Positions 1 to 7,578 of a DNA stretch of 64,000 bases are shown here, piece after piece. Source of the stretch: Sphingosinicella sp. CPCC 101087. GTDB lineage: Bacteria > Pseudomonadota > Alphaproteobacteria > Sphingomonadales > Sphingomonadaceae. The notes beneath the pieces are model-generated. The model was not told the DNA's origin and did no database searches. It was given only the letters and a program-made list of their open reading frames with translations. Location of the stretch: assembly GCF_004151485.1 (NCBI RefSeq), contig NZ_SBFF01000002.1, positions 124,001 to 188,000 on the forward strand. The letters run 5' to 3'. A program made the translations under genes and the position numbers. The stretch's first letter is position 1. Each line of letters starts with the position of its first letter.

Positions 1-566
1 GTCAGCGCCCAGTGAAGCTTCCACAGATCGGGTGGGATGCGCTCGGCGAGCTCCGGGCGGACGTCGTTCAGAAACTCGTCGCGATAGCCCTCTTCGCTCA
101 CCGCCTCGGCCAGCTTGCTGCGTCCATCGGGCGTGGGACCGGCGAAATATTCCTGGAGCGGCGCATATTTCGGTCCGAGCTGATCCTCGTAAATGTCGCC
201 ATTCTGGATGATGAGCGCCGCGATTCGTTCCGGGCGGCGGATCGCGAGCCTCAGCCCGATCTGCGAGCCGAAATCGTGCAAATAGAGCGCGAAGCGGTCG
301 AGCTCCAGGCGATCCGCGAACCCATCCAGGAATTCGGCATAGCCGTCGAAGTCGTAGCGGAAGCCGTCAGGCGTGTCGCTATAGCCGCACCCCGGGAAGT
401 CGGGCGCGATCAGATGCCACCGGTCGGCAAGCAGGGGCATGAGGTTGCGAAATTCGTAGGACGAGCAGGGATAGCCGTGGGGAAGGAGCAAGGCGGGGGC
501 CCCGCTTGCGCCCGCCTCCCGGTAGAAAATGCGCAGGCCGTCCAGGTCGATATGCTTGTGCCGCAT
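1..566 (-). CDS. Alpha/beta hydrolase, haloalkane dehalogenase/epoxide hydrolase-like (C-terminal part outside window)
   Basis: The gene reads leftward from an ATG at 566 and runs off the window, leaving 188 codons. The visible part is the N-terminal alpha/beta hydrolase core. An oxyanion-hole segment LLPHGYPCSSYEF lies at about residues 27-39 and DFPGCGYSD at 56-64. The nucleophile elbow is LHDFGSQIG with Asp98. An Asp at the elbow, rather than Ser, is typical of haloalkane dehalogenases and epoxide hydrolases. The following QNGDIYEDQLGP segment also fits that group. There is no signal peptide, so it is probably cytoplasmic. It is divergent from the alginate lyase operon. The substrate cannot be told from sequence. 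Confidence 0.8.
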   Translation of the reverse strand, partial: MRHKHIDLDGLRIFYREAGASGAPALLLPHGYPCSSYEFRNLMPLLADRWHLIAPDFPGCGYSDTPDGFRYDFDGYAEFLDGFADRLELDRFALYLHDFGSQIGLRLAIRRPERIAALIIQNGDIYEDQLGPKYAPLQEYFAGPTPDGRSKLAEAVSEEGYRDEFLNDVRPELAERIPPDLWKLHWAL

Positions 567-747
567 TCATTCACTCCGAATTGCCGGAAAGACGAGGCCG
601 CCAACGTGCCGGTCGTTTCGGGGTTCACCTCCCGGCGGGCGGATGCGGTGAGACGCGGTCCAGCCGCGATGGCGCAGCGGTCGCCTTCGATCCCAAGGCT
701 TTCCTGTTTCGGGCGCGCTGGAGACGCGCTGCACTGTCCCGCATAGG

Positions 748-789
748 CCAGTTGAGAATACCAATTCTTAGAATTGGTCTGAAAACTGG
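748..789. promoter_or_regulatory. Nested palindrome upstream of the alginate lyase operon
   Basis: An inner inverted repeat, ACCAATTCT-T-AGAATTGGT (760-778), has two perfect 9-base arms. It sits inside an outer pair, CCAGTT (748-753) and AACTGG (784-789), with nearly the same centre. It lies in the 297-base region between the divergent hydrolase and PL6 genes, 75 bases before the lyase start. An operator is more likely than a terminator because neither flanking gene ends here. Confidence 0.55.
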
Positions 790-797
790 TTGAACAA
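775..797 (+). promoter_or_regulatory. Two FadR-like half-matching boxes
   Basis: TGGTCTGAAAA (775-785) and TGGTTGAACAA (787-797) resemble the FadR box TGGTCNGACCA at 8 and 7 of 10 fixed positions. AACTGGT (784-790) also occurs before the TonB receptor (7540-7546). The likely regulator is the FadR-type protein at 10610. The boxes are imperfect, so this is tentative. Confidence 0.35.
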
Positions 798-863
798 GCT
801 CTGCCAGCTTGGTAGCCCCTGATTCTGCCGCAATGGCCGCAGAGCCAGGCTGGAGGGGTTTCC

Positions 864-3104
864 TTGCGCTACGTCATTCTCATCATCGCCGCGCTGGCGG
901 CCCTGCGCACCGACGAAGCGCGTGCCGAACGTTTTCTCGTCCGGGACCAGGCGCAATTTCGCGAAGCGACGGAGACGTTGAGCCCCGGCGACGAGGTCGT
1001 GCTCGCCAACGGCGAATGGCGCGATTTCCAGGTCCTGTTCGAGGGCCGCGGCTTAGCCGACCGGCCGATCACGCTCCGGGCCGAAACACCAGGCGGAGTC
1101 GTCCTCACGGGCCAGTCGAACCTGCGCCTGTCCGGCGAATATCTCCTCGTGTCGGGGCTCGTGTTCCGCGACGGGCACAGCCCAACAGACGAGGTGATCG
1201 CCTTCCGGCGGGATTCGCGCAGGACGGCGAGCCATTCGCGGGTCACGCAGGTCGTGATCGACAGGTTCAACCAGCCGGATCGCCGCACCGAGGATATCTG
1301 GGTGGCGATCTACGGCCAGGACAACCGCGTCGATCATTCCCACTTCGAAGGCAAGTCCAACGCCGGCGTGACGCTGGCCGTGATCCGCCCGCGAGGCAAT
1401 TCGCAGCCGAACCGACATCGAATCGACCACAATTATTTCGGACCCAGGCCCAATCTCGGCTCCAACGGCGGAGAGACCGTCCGCATCGGCACGAGCGAAG
1501 AATCGCTAAGCGATTCCAACAGCATCATCGAGAGTAACTTTTTCGATCGCTGCGACGGCGAAGTGGAGATCGTCTCCAACAAATCAGGCGGCAACATCTT
1601 TCGCGGCAACGTCTTCCATGAGTCGCGCGGCGCGCTGGTCCTCCGCCACGGCAGCGGCAATCTGGTGGAAGGGAATGTCTTCTTCGGCAACGGCAAGGCG
1701 CATACGGGCGGCATCCGCGTGATCAATCCGCGGCAGACCGTCCGCCACAATTATATGGAGGGGCTCGCCGGGACCGGCTTCGCAAGCGCGATCACCGTCA
1801 TGAACGGCGTGCCCGATTCGCCGATAAACCGCTACCACCAGGTGGTCGGCGCGGTGATCCAGGGCAATTCGGTCATCGACAGCCGCCGTATCACCCTGGC
1901 GGCCGGTGCCGACGAGGAGCGCTCCGCGCCCCCCGTCGACACGCGCTTCGAACGCAACCTGATCTTCAACGAGTCCGGCGACGATCCCTTCCGTGCAGAG
2001 GGCGACATCGGCGGCATCACCTTTGCCGGCAATGTTCAGAATCCCGTCCGTCAGCCGCTGCTGCAGGACGGCTTCCAGAGGCGCGAGCTCGACCTGGCGC
2101 GTGCCGCCAACGGCCTTCTCTATCCGACCGGTGCGGCCGCGGGCGCGGCCGGCGTGCCGCGGAGCCTGCAGCCCATTCGGCGCGAGCAGACGGGCGTCGC
2201 CTGGTATCCCAAGAACGGCACCGGCACCGCGGCGTTCGGCAGCGGCGCCCGGACCGAGGTGACGGCCGGGGCCTCGCTCGCGCGGGCCGTCGCCATGGCC
2301 TCGAGCGGAGACACGATCCGCCTGGGCCCCGGCGCCCATTTCGTCGACGCGCCGCTCGCGATCGGCAAGACGCTGACGATCACCGGTCCTGCTCCGCAAG
2401 GGGAGGCTATCCTCCGGTTCGGGGGGCGGACCCTATTCGAGATAGCGGAAGGCGGGCGCCTCCACCTGACCGGTCTGACCGTTTCGGGCGATCGTGCGCC
2501 CCGAGCCCCGGGAAATGCCGTCATCCGGGCCGCCGCGCGTCCGATGCTCGCCAATTATGCCATAGTGATCGAGGACAGCCGCTTCGGCGAGTTGGACGGA
2601 TCGCCGGACTTCGACGTGGTGGCGACGTCGCCGAGCGCGCTCGCCGACTCGATCGACATCAAGGGCAGCCGCTTCGAGCGAGTCTCCGGCGCGGTGGTCG
2701 ACGCGCGCGGCGCCGGCGAGGACAGCCCCCTGTATAGCGCCGAGCAGGTCCGGATCAGCCGATCGGAATTCCGCGAGGTCGGTGCCGTCGTCGACCTGCG
2801 CCGCGGCGGCCGCGATGAAAGCACGTTCGGCCCGATCTTCTCGCTGACGGATTCGGTCGTCGTGGAGAGCGGCCGGCTACGAGGTGCCTCGGTCCGCCTC
2901 TCCGGCGTGCAGGTCGCCTCGATCGAGCGAAATCGCTTCGTCGACAGCGCTCCGATCGAAGTGACGCACAGCGTGGGGACTCCGCAGACGCTGGTCGCCG
3001 GGAACCTCTTCGCGCGGACGCCGCCGGTCGTCCTGCGCGAACTGTACGCGCCGGGGCCGCCTCGCGCCGTGCTGCGGGGAAACCGGACGGAGGCGGTGCA
3101 GTGA
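864..3104 (+). CDS. Alginate lyase, polysaccharide lyase family 6, exported
   Basis: The 746-residue protein begins at a TTG preceded by GGAGGGG (853-859). A signal peptide covers about residues 1-21, ending near DEARA. It is a two-domain right-handed beta-helix protein of PL6 size (about 700-750 residues). The catalytic pair of the family is visible: Lys240 in SNKSGGN and Arg261 in LVLRHGSGN, 21 residues apart as in characterised PL6 alginate lyases. It should cut alginate by beta-elimination, giving unsaturated oligouronates in the periplasm or outside the cell. Its stop overlaps the start of the PL17 gene (GTGA). Chondroitinase B is a distant relative, but the PL17 partner argues for alginate. 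Confidence 0.88.
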   Translation: MRYVILIIAALAALRTDEARAERFLVRDQAQFREATETLSPGDEVVLANGEWRDFQVLFEGRGLADRPITLRAETPGGVVLTGQSNLRLSGEYLLVSGLVFRDGHSPTDEVIAFRRDSRRTASHSRVTQVVIDRFNQPDRRTEDIWVAIYGQDNRVDHSHFEGKSNAGVTLAVIRPRGNSQPNRHRIDHNYFGPRPNLGSNGGETVRIGTSEESLSDSNSIIESNFFDRCDGEVEIVSNKSGGNIFRGNVFHESRGALVLRHGSGNLVEGNVFFGNGKAHTGGIRVINPRQTVRHNYMEGLAGTGFASAITVMNGVPDSPINRYHQVVGAVIQGNSVIDSRRITLAAGADEERSAPPVDTRFERNLIFNESGDDPFRAEGDIGGITFAGNVQNPVRQPLLQDGFQRRELDLARAANGLLYPTGAAAGAAGVPRSLQPIRREQTGVAWYPKNGTGTAAFGSGARTEVTAGASLARAVAMASSGDTIRLGPGAHFVDAPLAIGKTLTITGPAPQGEAILRFGGRTLFEIAEGGRLHLTGLTVSGDRAPRAPGNAVIRAAARPMLANYAIVIEDSRFGELDGSPDFDVVATSPSALADSIDIKGSRFERVSGAVVDARGAGEDSPLYSAEQVRISRSEFREVGAVVDLRRGGRDESTFGPIFSLTDSVVVESGRLRGASVRLSGVQVASIERNRFVDSAPIEVTHSVGTPQTLVAGNLFARTPPVVLRELYAPGPPRAVLRGNRTEAVQ

Positions 3105-5335
3105 AGGCGCGCCTGGCCCTCGCCGCGCTCGCGCTCGGGGTGAGCGTGGCCGCGCCGGCGGCCGCACGGTCGCCGCAGGAGTCGGACGCACCGGTCCTGA
3201 TCCGCTGGCCCGACCCGGCGAGCGTCCGGGCGGAAGCGACGCGCCTGCCCTTGTTCGCCCAGGAGATGGAACGGGCGCGCGAAGACGTCGACGCGGCGAT
3301 CCGCGCCGGCGTGCATGTGCCGGTTCCGCGCGATCCGGGAGGCGGCGCGACCCACGAGCAGCACAAGCGGAACTATAAGGCGATCCAGGACGCCGGCTTT
3401 CTCTACCGCCTCACCGGCGAAGCCAGATATGCCGAGTTCGCGCGCCGGATGCTGCTGGCCTATGCCGACCTCTATCCCGGCTTGGGCCCGCATCCGGCGG
3501 CCGCCAATCAGCGGCCCGGCCGGCTGTTCTGGCAGAGCCTCAACGACAGCGTGTGGCTGGTTCATGCCGCGCAGGGCTATGATGCGATCCGGCAGACGCT
3601 GAGCGAGGACGATCGACGGACCATCGAGGGCAAGGTGTTTCGCCCGATGGCGACCTTCCTGTCCAAAGGCTCGCCGGAGGTGTTCGACCGGATTCACAAC
3701 CATGCCACCTGGGCAAATGCCGCGGTGGGCCTGTCCGGTTACGTGCTGCGTGATCCGGATCTGGTCGAAAAGGCGCTGCTCGGGCTCGACAAGAGCGGCA
3801 ATTCGGGCATCCTGCGGCAGCTCGACCTGCTCTTCTCGCCCGACGGCTATTACGCCGAGGGCCCCTATTACCAGCGATACGCCCTGCTGCCGTTCGTCCT
3901 GTTCGCCCAGGCGGTCGAGGAGAACGACCCGCAGCGGCGGATCTTCGCCCATCGCGACGGAGTCCTCCTGAAGGCGGTGCATGCCGCGATTCAGATGACC
4001 TACCAAGGTCATTTCTTTCCGATCAACGATGCGATGCCGGACAAGAGCCTGCGCACCGAGGAGCTCTATGCGGGGGTTGCCATCGCTTATGCCCGGACCC
4101 GCGATCCGGGCCTCCTGTCGATCGCGCAGATGCAGGGACGGACCATCCTGACCGCGGCCGGCTTCGCCGTCGCCCGCGACCTCGCCGCCGGGCGCGCGCG
4201 GCCCTTCCCGTTCCGGTCGATCCTGCTGCGCGACGGCCCCGAGGGAGAGCGAGGCGCGCTTGCGGTGCTTCGATCGGGCGCCGGTCCGGACGACCAGGTC
4301 GTCGTCGCCAAGAATACGGCGCAGGGCATGGGGCACGGCCATTTCGACAAGCTCAACTGGCTGCTCTACGACAATGGCAACGCCATCGTGACCGACTATG
4401 GCGCCGCCCGGTTCCTCAACGTCGAAGCCAAGCAGGGCGGCCGCTATCTTCCCGAGAATGAGAGCTGGGCCAAGCAGACCATCGCCCACAATAGTCTGGT
4501 GGTCGACGAGACGAGCCATTTCGGCGGGGAGGTCGAGCGGGCCGAAGCCCATGCGCCGCGACAAATCCATTTCGAAGGGGAGGGCGACACCCGGGTAAGC
4601 ACCGCCGAGATGGTGGGCGCCTATCCGGACGTCCGTTTCCGGCGCAGCCTGGTGCAGCTCCGCGTCGAGGGATTTTCCAGTCCGCTCGTGCTTGACCTGC
4701 TTCGGGTGGAAGGTGGAGCGGCGCACCAGTACGACCTGCCGCTTCATTTCGCCGGCCACATCATCGAGACCGGATTTCCGCTCCAGTCCAACCCGGCGTC
4801 GCGGCCGGTGCTCGGCACCGCAAATGGCTACCAGCACATATGGGTCGACGCCATTGGAGCGCCGACCACCGCCGACGCCTTCGTCACCTGGATCAATGAC
4901 GGCCGCTTCTACACCTATCGGATGCTGCCGGCCGCCGGATCGCAGGTGATCCTCGCCGAGAGCGGCGCCAACGATCCCTCGTTCAACCTGCGCCGGGAGC
5001 CGATGCTGATCCAGCGCGTGCGCGGCAGCGAGGACGCGACCTTCGTCAGCCTGCTCGAGCCCCACGGCGCCTACGATCCTTCGGCGGAGACAACGGTCGG
5101 CAGCCGCAGCCGCATCGGCGGACTGCGCCATCATCGCGACGCCGCGGCCGACCTGGTCGAGATCGATCTTCCGGGAGCGCGGACGCTGGTGATCGCCATT
5201 GCGGACGATCCCAGCCCAGCCGCGGCGCACAGCGTCACCTTCCAAGGCCGCCCGCTCGCCTGGCGCGGCCATGTCGGGCGCTTCGACATCGTCCGGGACG
5301 CCACGACGGATCAGGATGGGATGAGCATGCCATGA
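3101..5335 (+). CDS. Oligoalginate lyase, polysaccharide lyase family 17 (heparinase II/III fold), exported
   Basis: This 744-residue protein has a GTG start inside the PL6 stop codon and a signal peptide to about residue 22 (PAAA). It has an alpha/alpha toroid followed by a beta-sandwich heparinase II/III-like domain. Family catalytic elements are visible: HNHATW with Asn200/His201, the tyrosine cluster YYQRY at 256-260 expected to supply the general acid, and GHGHFDKLNW in the second domain for the metal or substrate histidine. PL17 enzymes are usually exolytic and release the unsaturated monouronate that rearranges to DEH. The protein is translationally coupled to its neighbours on both sides. 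Confidence 0.9.
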   Translation: MKARLALAALALGVSVAAPAAARSPQESDAPVLIRWPDPASVRAEATRLPLFAQEMERAREDVDAAIRAGVHVPVPRDPGGGATHEQHKRNYKAIQDAGFLYRLTGEARYAEFARRMLLAYADLYPGLGPHPAAANQRPGRLFWQSLNDSVWLVHAAQGYDAIRQTLSEDDRRTIEGKVFRPMATFLSKGSPEVFDRIHNHATWANAAVGLSGYVLRDPDLVEKALLGLDKSGNSGILRQLDLLFSPDGYYAEGPYYQRYALLPFVLFAQAVEENDPQRRIFAHRDGVLLKAVHAAIQMTYQGHFFPINDAMPDKSLRTEELYAGVAIAYARTRDPGLLSIAQMQGRTILTAAGFAVARDLAAGRARPFPFRSILLRDGPEGERGALAVLRSGAGPDDQVVVAKNTAQGMGHGHFDKLNWLLYDNGNAIVTDYGAARFLNVEAKQGGRYLPENESWAKQTIAHNSLVVDETSHFGGEVERAEAHAPRQIHFEGEGDTRVSTAEMVGAYPDVRFRRSLVQLRVEGFSSPLVLDLLRVEGGAAHQYDLPLHFAGHIIETGFPLQSNPASRPVLGTANGYQHIWVDAIGAPTTADAFVTWINDGRFYTYRMLPAAGSQVILAESGANDPSFNLRREPMLIQRVRGSEDATFVSLLEPHGAYDPSAETTVGSRSRIGGLRHHRDAAADLVEIDLPGARTLVIAIADDPSPAAAHSVTFQGRPLAWRGHVGRFDIVRDATTDQDGMSMP

Positions 5336-6600
5336 GGATATCAGGGCTGCGATGGGCCATAATCGGCCTGATCGCCGTGGCCACGATCATCAACTATATC
5401 GATCGCAACGCGCTGGCGGTGATGTGGCCGGCCGTGTCCCGCGATATCGGCGCGACCAAGGAGGACTATGCCCTCCTCGTCACCCTTTTCATGATCTCCT
5501 ATGCCGTCGGGCAATCCCTGTTCGGCAAGATCTTCGACAAGGTCGGGACGCGGCTCGGCTTCGCCATCTCGATCGTCATCTGGTCGGCCTCCATCGCCGC
5601 CCATGCGCTCGTCCGCTCGCTGCCGCTCCTGGGCCTGCTGCGCGTGACGCTCGGTGTCAGCGAGGCGGGCAACTGGCCCGGCGCCACCAAGGCGAACGCG
5701 CTCTGGTTCCCCGCCCGTGAGCGCGCTTTGGCGCAAGGCATCTTCAATTCGGGGGCCTCGATCGGCGCGATCATCTCGGCGCCGCTCGTCGCCTTTCTCT
5801 TTGTCGGCTTCGGCTGGCGCGCCACCTTCGTCGTGGTCGGGCTGTTCGGCATTCTGTGGCTCGTGCCGTGGATCTGGCTCTACAAGGCGGACCCGGAGCG
5901 CCATCCCTGGCTCGGCGAGGAGGAACGCCGCCATATCCTCGATGCGGGCGGGGCGGCCGGACCGGGCGCCGAGCCCGCCGGACCGACGATGGGCTGGGGC
6001 GAACTGCTCCGCTACCGGCAGAGCTGGGGGATCATCCTCAGCCGCTTCTTCCTCGATCCGATCTGGTGGCTGTTCGTCTCGTGGCTGCCCATCTATCTTG
6101 CGGAGACGTTCGGCTTCGACGTCGTCCAGATCGGCCTGTTCGCCTGGGTGCCATTCGTCGGCGCCATGCTGGGCGCACTGGCCGGCGGCTGGGCATCAGG
6201 TGCGCTGATCAAGCGCGGCTGGTCCCTCGACGCGGCGCGCAAGAGCGTGATCACGGCGGGTGGGGCGATCATGCTTCCGGCGCTGCTGCTGACGATGAAG
6301 GCGGCAGATCCCCTCTCGGCCGTGCTTCTGATCGCCGTGATCCTGTTCGGGTTCCAGGCGGCGATCGGAGTCATCCAGACCCTTCCCAGCGACTATTTCG
6401 GCGGTGGGGCGGTCGGCTCGCTGGCCGGCATCGGCGGCACCGCCGCGGTCGCGGGTACGCTGATCACCACCTGGCTCGTGCCGGCGATGACCGAGATCTC
6501 CTACGCCCCGATCTTCGCGCTCGCCGCCGCGCTCGTTCCGCTTTCCATAGTCTCGCTCTGGCTGCTCGGAGGACGGGTCGAGCGCATCGCGCGGGCCTGA
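5332..6600 (+). CDS. MFS transporter, anion:cation symporter type, probable uronate/DEH importer
   Basis: The 422-residue protein has about 12 hydrophobic segments and the N-terminal MFS signature NYIDRNALAVMWP, as in hexuronate and glucarate transporters of the ACS family (ExuT/GudP relatives). The ATG overlaps the PL17 stop (ATGA), so it is translationally coupled. Placed between two exported lyases and a cytoplasmic reductase, it most likely imports the unsaturated monouronate or its open-chain form DEH across the inner membrane. It would replace the ABC importer that Sphingomonas sp. A1 uses for larger alginate fragments. The substrate is inferred from context. Confidence 0.85.
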   Translation: MRISGLRWAIIGLIAVATIINYIDRNALAVMWPAVSRDIGATKEDYALLVTLFMISYAVGQSLFGKIFDKVGTRLGFAISIVIWSASIAAHALVRSLPLLGLLRVTLGVSEAGNWPGATKANALWFPARERALAQGIFNSGASIGAIISAPLVAFLFVGFGWRATFVVVGLFGILWLVPWIWLYKADPERHPWLGEEERRHILDAGGAAGPGAEPAGPTMGWGELLRYRQSWGIILSRFFLDPIWWLFVSWLPIYLAETFGFDVVQIGLFAWVPFVGAMLGALAGGWASGALIKRGWSLDAARKSVITAGGAIMLPALLLTMKAADPLSAVLLIAVILFGFQAAIGVIQTLPSDYFGGGAVGSLAGIGGTAAVAGTLITTWLVPAMTEISYAPIFALAAALVPLSIVSLWLLGGRVERIARA

Positions 6601-6632
6601 TCTCAACTCCCATAGAAACGAAGGACCAATAG

Positions 6633-7385
6633 ATGAAGCTTGAAAACAAGGTGGCTGTCGTCACCGGCGGCGGCCGGGATATCGGCCGCGCGGTTTCCCT
6701 GCGCCTGGCGGCCGAGGGGGCGCATGTCGTCATCAACTATGCCAATGACGAGACCGCCGCGCAGGCCACCCGGGCGGAGATCGAGGCCGTCGGAGGCACG
6801 GCCGTCTTGCACCGGGCGGACGTCACTCGGGCGTCCGAGGTCCAGGAACTCGCCGATGCGGCGCATCGGGCCTTCGGGCCCTCCATCGACATATTGGTGA
6901 ACTGCGCCGGCGGCATGATCGCGCGCAAGACCCTGGACGAGATGGACGAGTCCTTCTTCGACGCCGTCATGACCCTGAATCTCAAGTCCGCCTTCCTCGT
7001 CACCAAGGCGTTCAGGCCGTCGCTTCGCGCCGGCAGCGCGATCGTCAACTTCTCTTCGCTCGCCGGCCGTGACGGCGGCGGCCCCGGCGCATCCGTCTAC
7101 GCGACCGCGAAAGGCGCCCTGATGACGTTGACGCGCGCCTGGGCGAAGGAGCTCGGCCCGCAGGGCATTCGCGTCAATGCGGTCTGTCCCGGACTGATCG
7201 GCACGAGCTTCCACGACACCTTCTCGAAGCCCGAGGGCCGCAAGGCGACCGCCGGGAACACGCCGCTGCGCAGGGAAGGCATGGCCGCAGAGGTCGCGGC
7301 CGCGGTCGCTTATCTGGCGTCGGAAGAGGCTTCCTTCCTCACCGGCGTGAACCTGGACGTGAACGGGGGGCTCTTCTTCTCCTGA
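6633..7385 (+). CDS. SDR family oxidoreductase, probable DEH reductase
   Basis: A 250-residue classical short-chain dehydrogenase/reductase. The nucleotide-binding motif TGGGRDIGRA lies at about 10-19 and NCAGG near 90. Catalytic residues are Ser141/142 (NFSSLAG), Tyr156 and Lys160 (YATAK). It starts 32 bases after the MFS gene, the last gene of the lyase operon. In alginate degraders an NAD(P)H-dependent SDR reduces DEH to 2-keto-3-deoxy-D-gluconate, and that is the natural role here. By sequence alone it could equally be called FabG-like, so the specific reaction is inferred from the operon. Confidence 0.85.
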   Translation: MKLENKVAVVTGGGRDIGRAVSLRLAAEGAHVVINYANDETAAQATRAEIEAVGGTAVLHRADVTRASEVQELADAAHRAFGPSIDILVNCAGGMIARKTLDEMDESFFDAVMTLNLKSAFLVTKAFRPSLRAGSAIVNFSSLAGRDGGGPGASVYATAKGALMTLTRAWAKELGPQGIRVNAVCPGLIGTSFHDTFSKPEGRKATAGNTPLRREGMAAEVAAAVAYLASEEASFLTGVNLDVNGGLFFS

Positions 7386-7399
7386 GCGAGGCGCCTCGC
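7386..7399. other. 14-base perfect palindrome just after the SDR stop
   Basis: GCGAGGCGCCTCGC directly follows the stop codon of the reductase gene. It could fold as a short hairpin marking the end of the lyase operon, but no T run follows, so a standard terminator is not supported. Confidence 0.3.
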
Positions 7400-7496
7400 G
7401 GCCGCTGCCGCCGACGCTCGGCTACCGCATGAGACGGCAGGATGCCGTGACGGCCGAGAAAACGCAGTCAGACCTGAACCAACAGGTATAGACATT

Positions 7497-7507
7497 TGGC
7501 ATGACCA
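7497..7507 (+). promoter_or_regulatory. FadR-like operator box 1, upstream of the TonB receptor
   Basis: TGGCATGACCA matches the inward-facing FadR box TGGTCNGACCA at 8 of 10 fixed positions. It lies 72 bases before the receptor start, and a second box with the same TGG(C/T)ATGAC core is 46 bases downstream. Confidence 0.5.
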
Positions 7508-7537
7508 GATACTTGACAGTTTCGATGAATCTGGTCA
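7502..7537. promoter_or_regulatory. Inverted repeat with 9-base perfect arms upstream of the TonB receptor
   Basis: TGACCAGAT (7502-7510) and ATCTGGTCA (7529-7537) are exact reverse complements separated by 18 bases. The spacer contains TTGACA (7513-7518), which matches a -35 element, although no good -10 follows at the usual distance. An operator over the receptor promoter is the likeliest reading. Confidence 0.45.
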
Positions 7538-7542
7538 GCAAC

Positions 7543-7553
7543 TGGTATGACAA
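7543..7553 (+). promoter_or_regulatory. FadR-like operator box 2, upstream of the TonB receptor
   Basis: TGGTATGACAA shares the core of box 1 and matches TGGTCNGACCA at 8 of 10 fixed positions. It lies just before the GGAGGGG ribosome binding site of the receptor gene. Confidence 0.45.
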
Positions 7554-7578
7554 CGATAATCCAGGAGGGGAGTTACAC

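Noticed and set aside
2555..5272. 905-codon open frame antisense to the PL17 gene
   Set aside because: It mirrors high-GC codon bias of a well-supported gene and lacks any family pattern, signal or ribosome site.
7513..7551. TTGACA paired with TATGAC as a receptor promoter
   Set aside because: The spacing is 27 bases, far too long for a sigma-70 promoter.
7501..7578. Upstream ATG giving 26 extra residues to the TonB receptor
   Set aside because: It lies in the operator region, and GGAGGGG directly precedes the ATG at 7579, which starts a good signal peptide.
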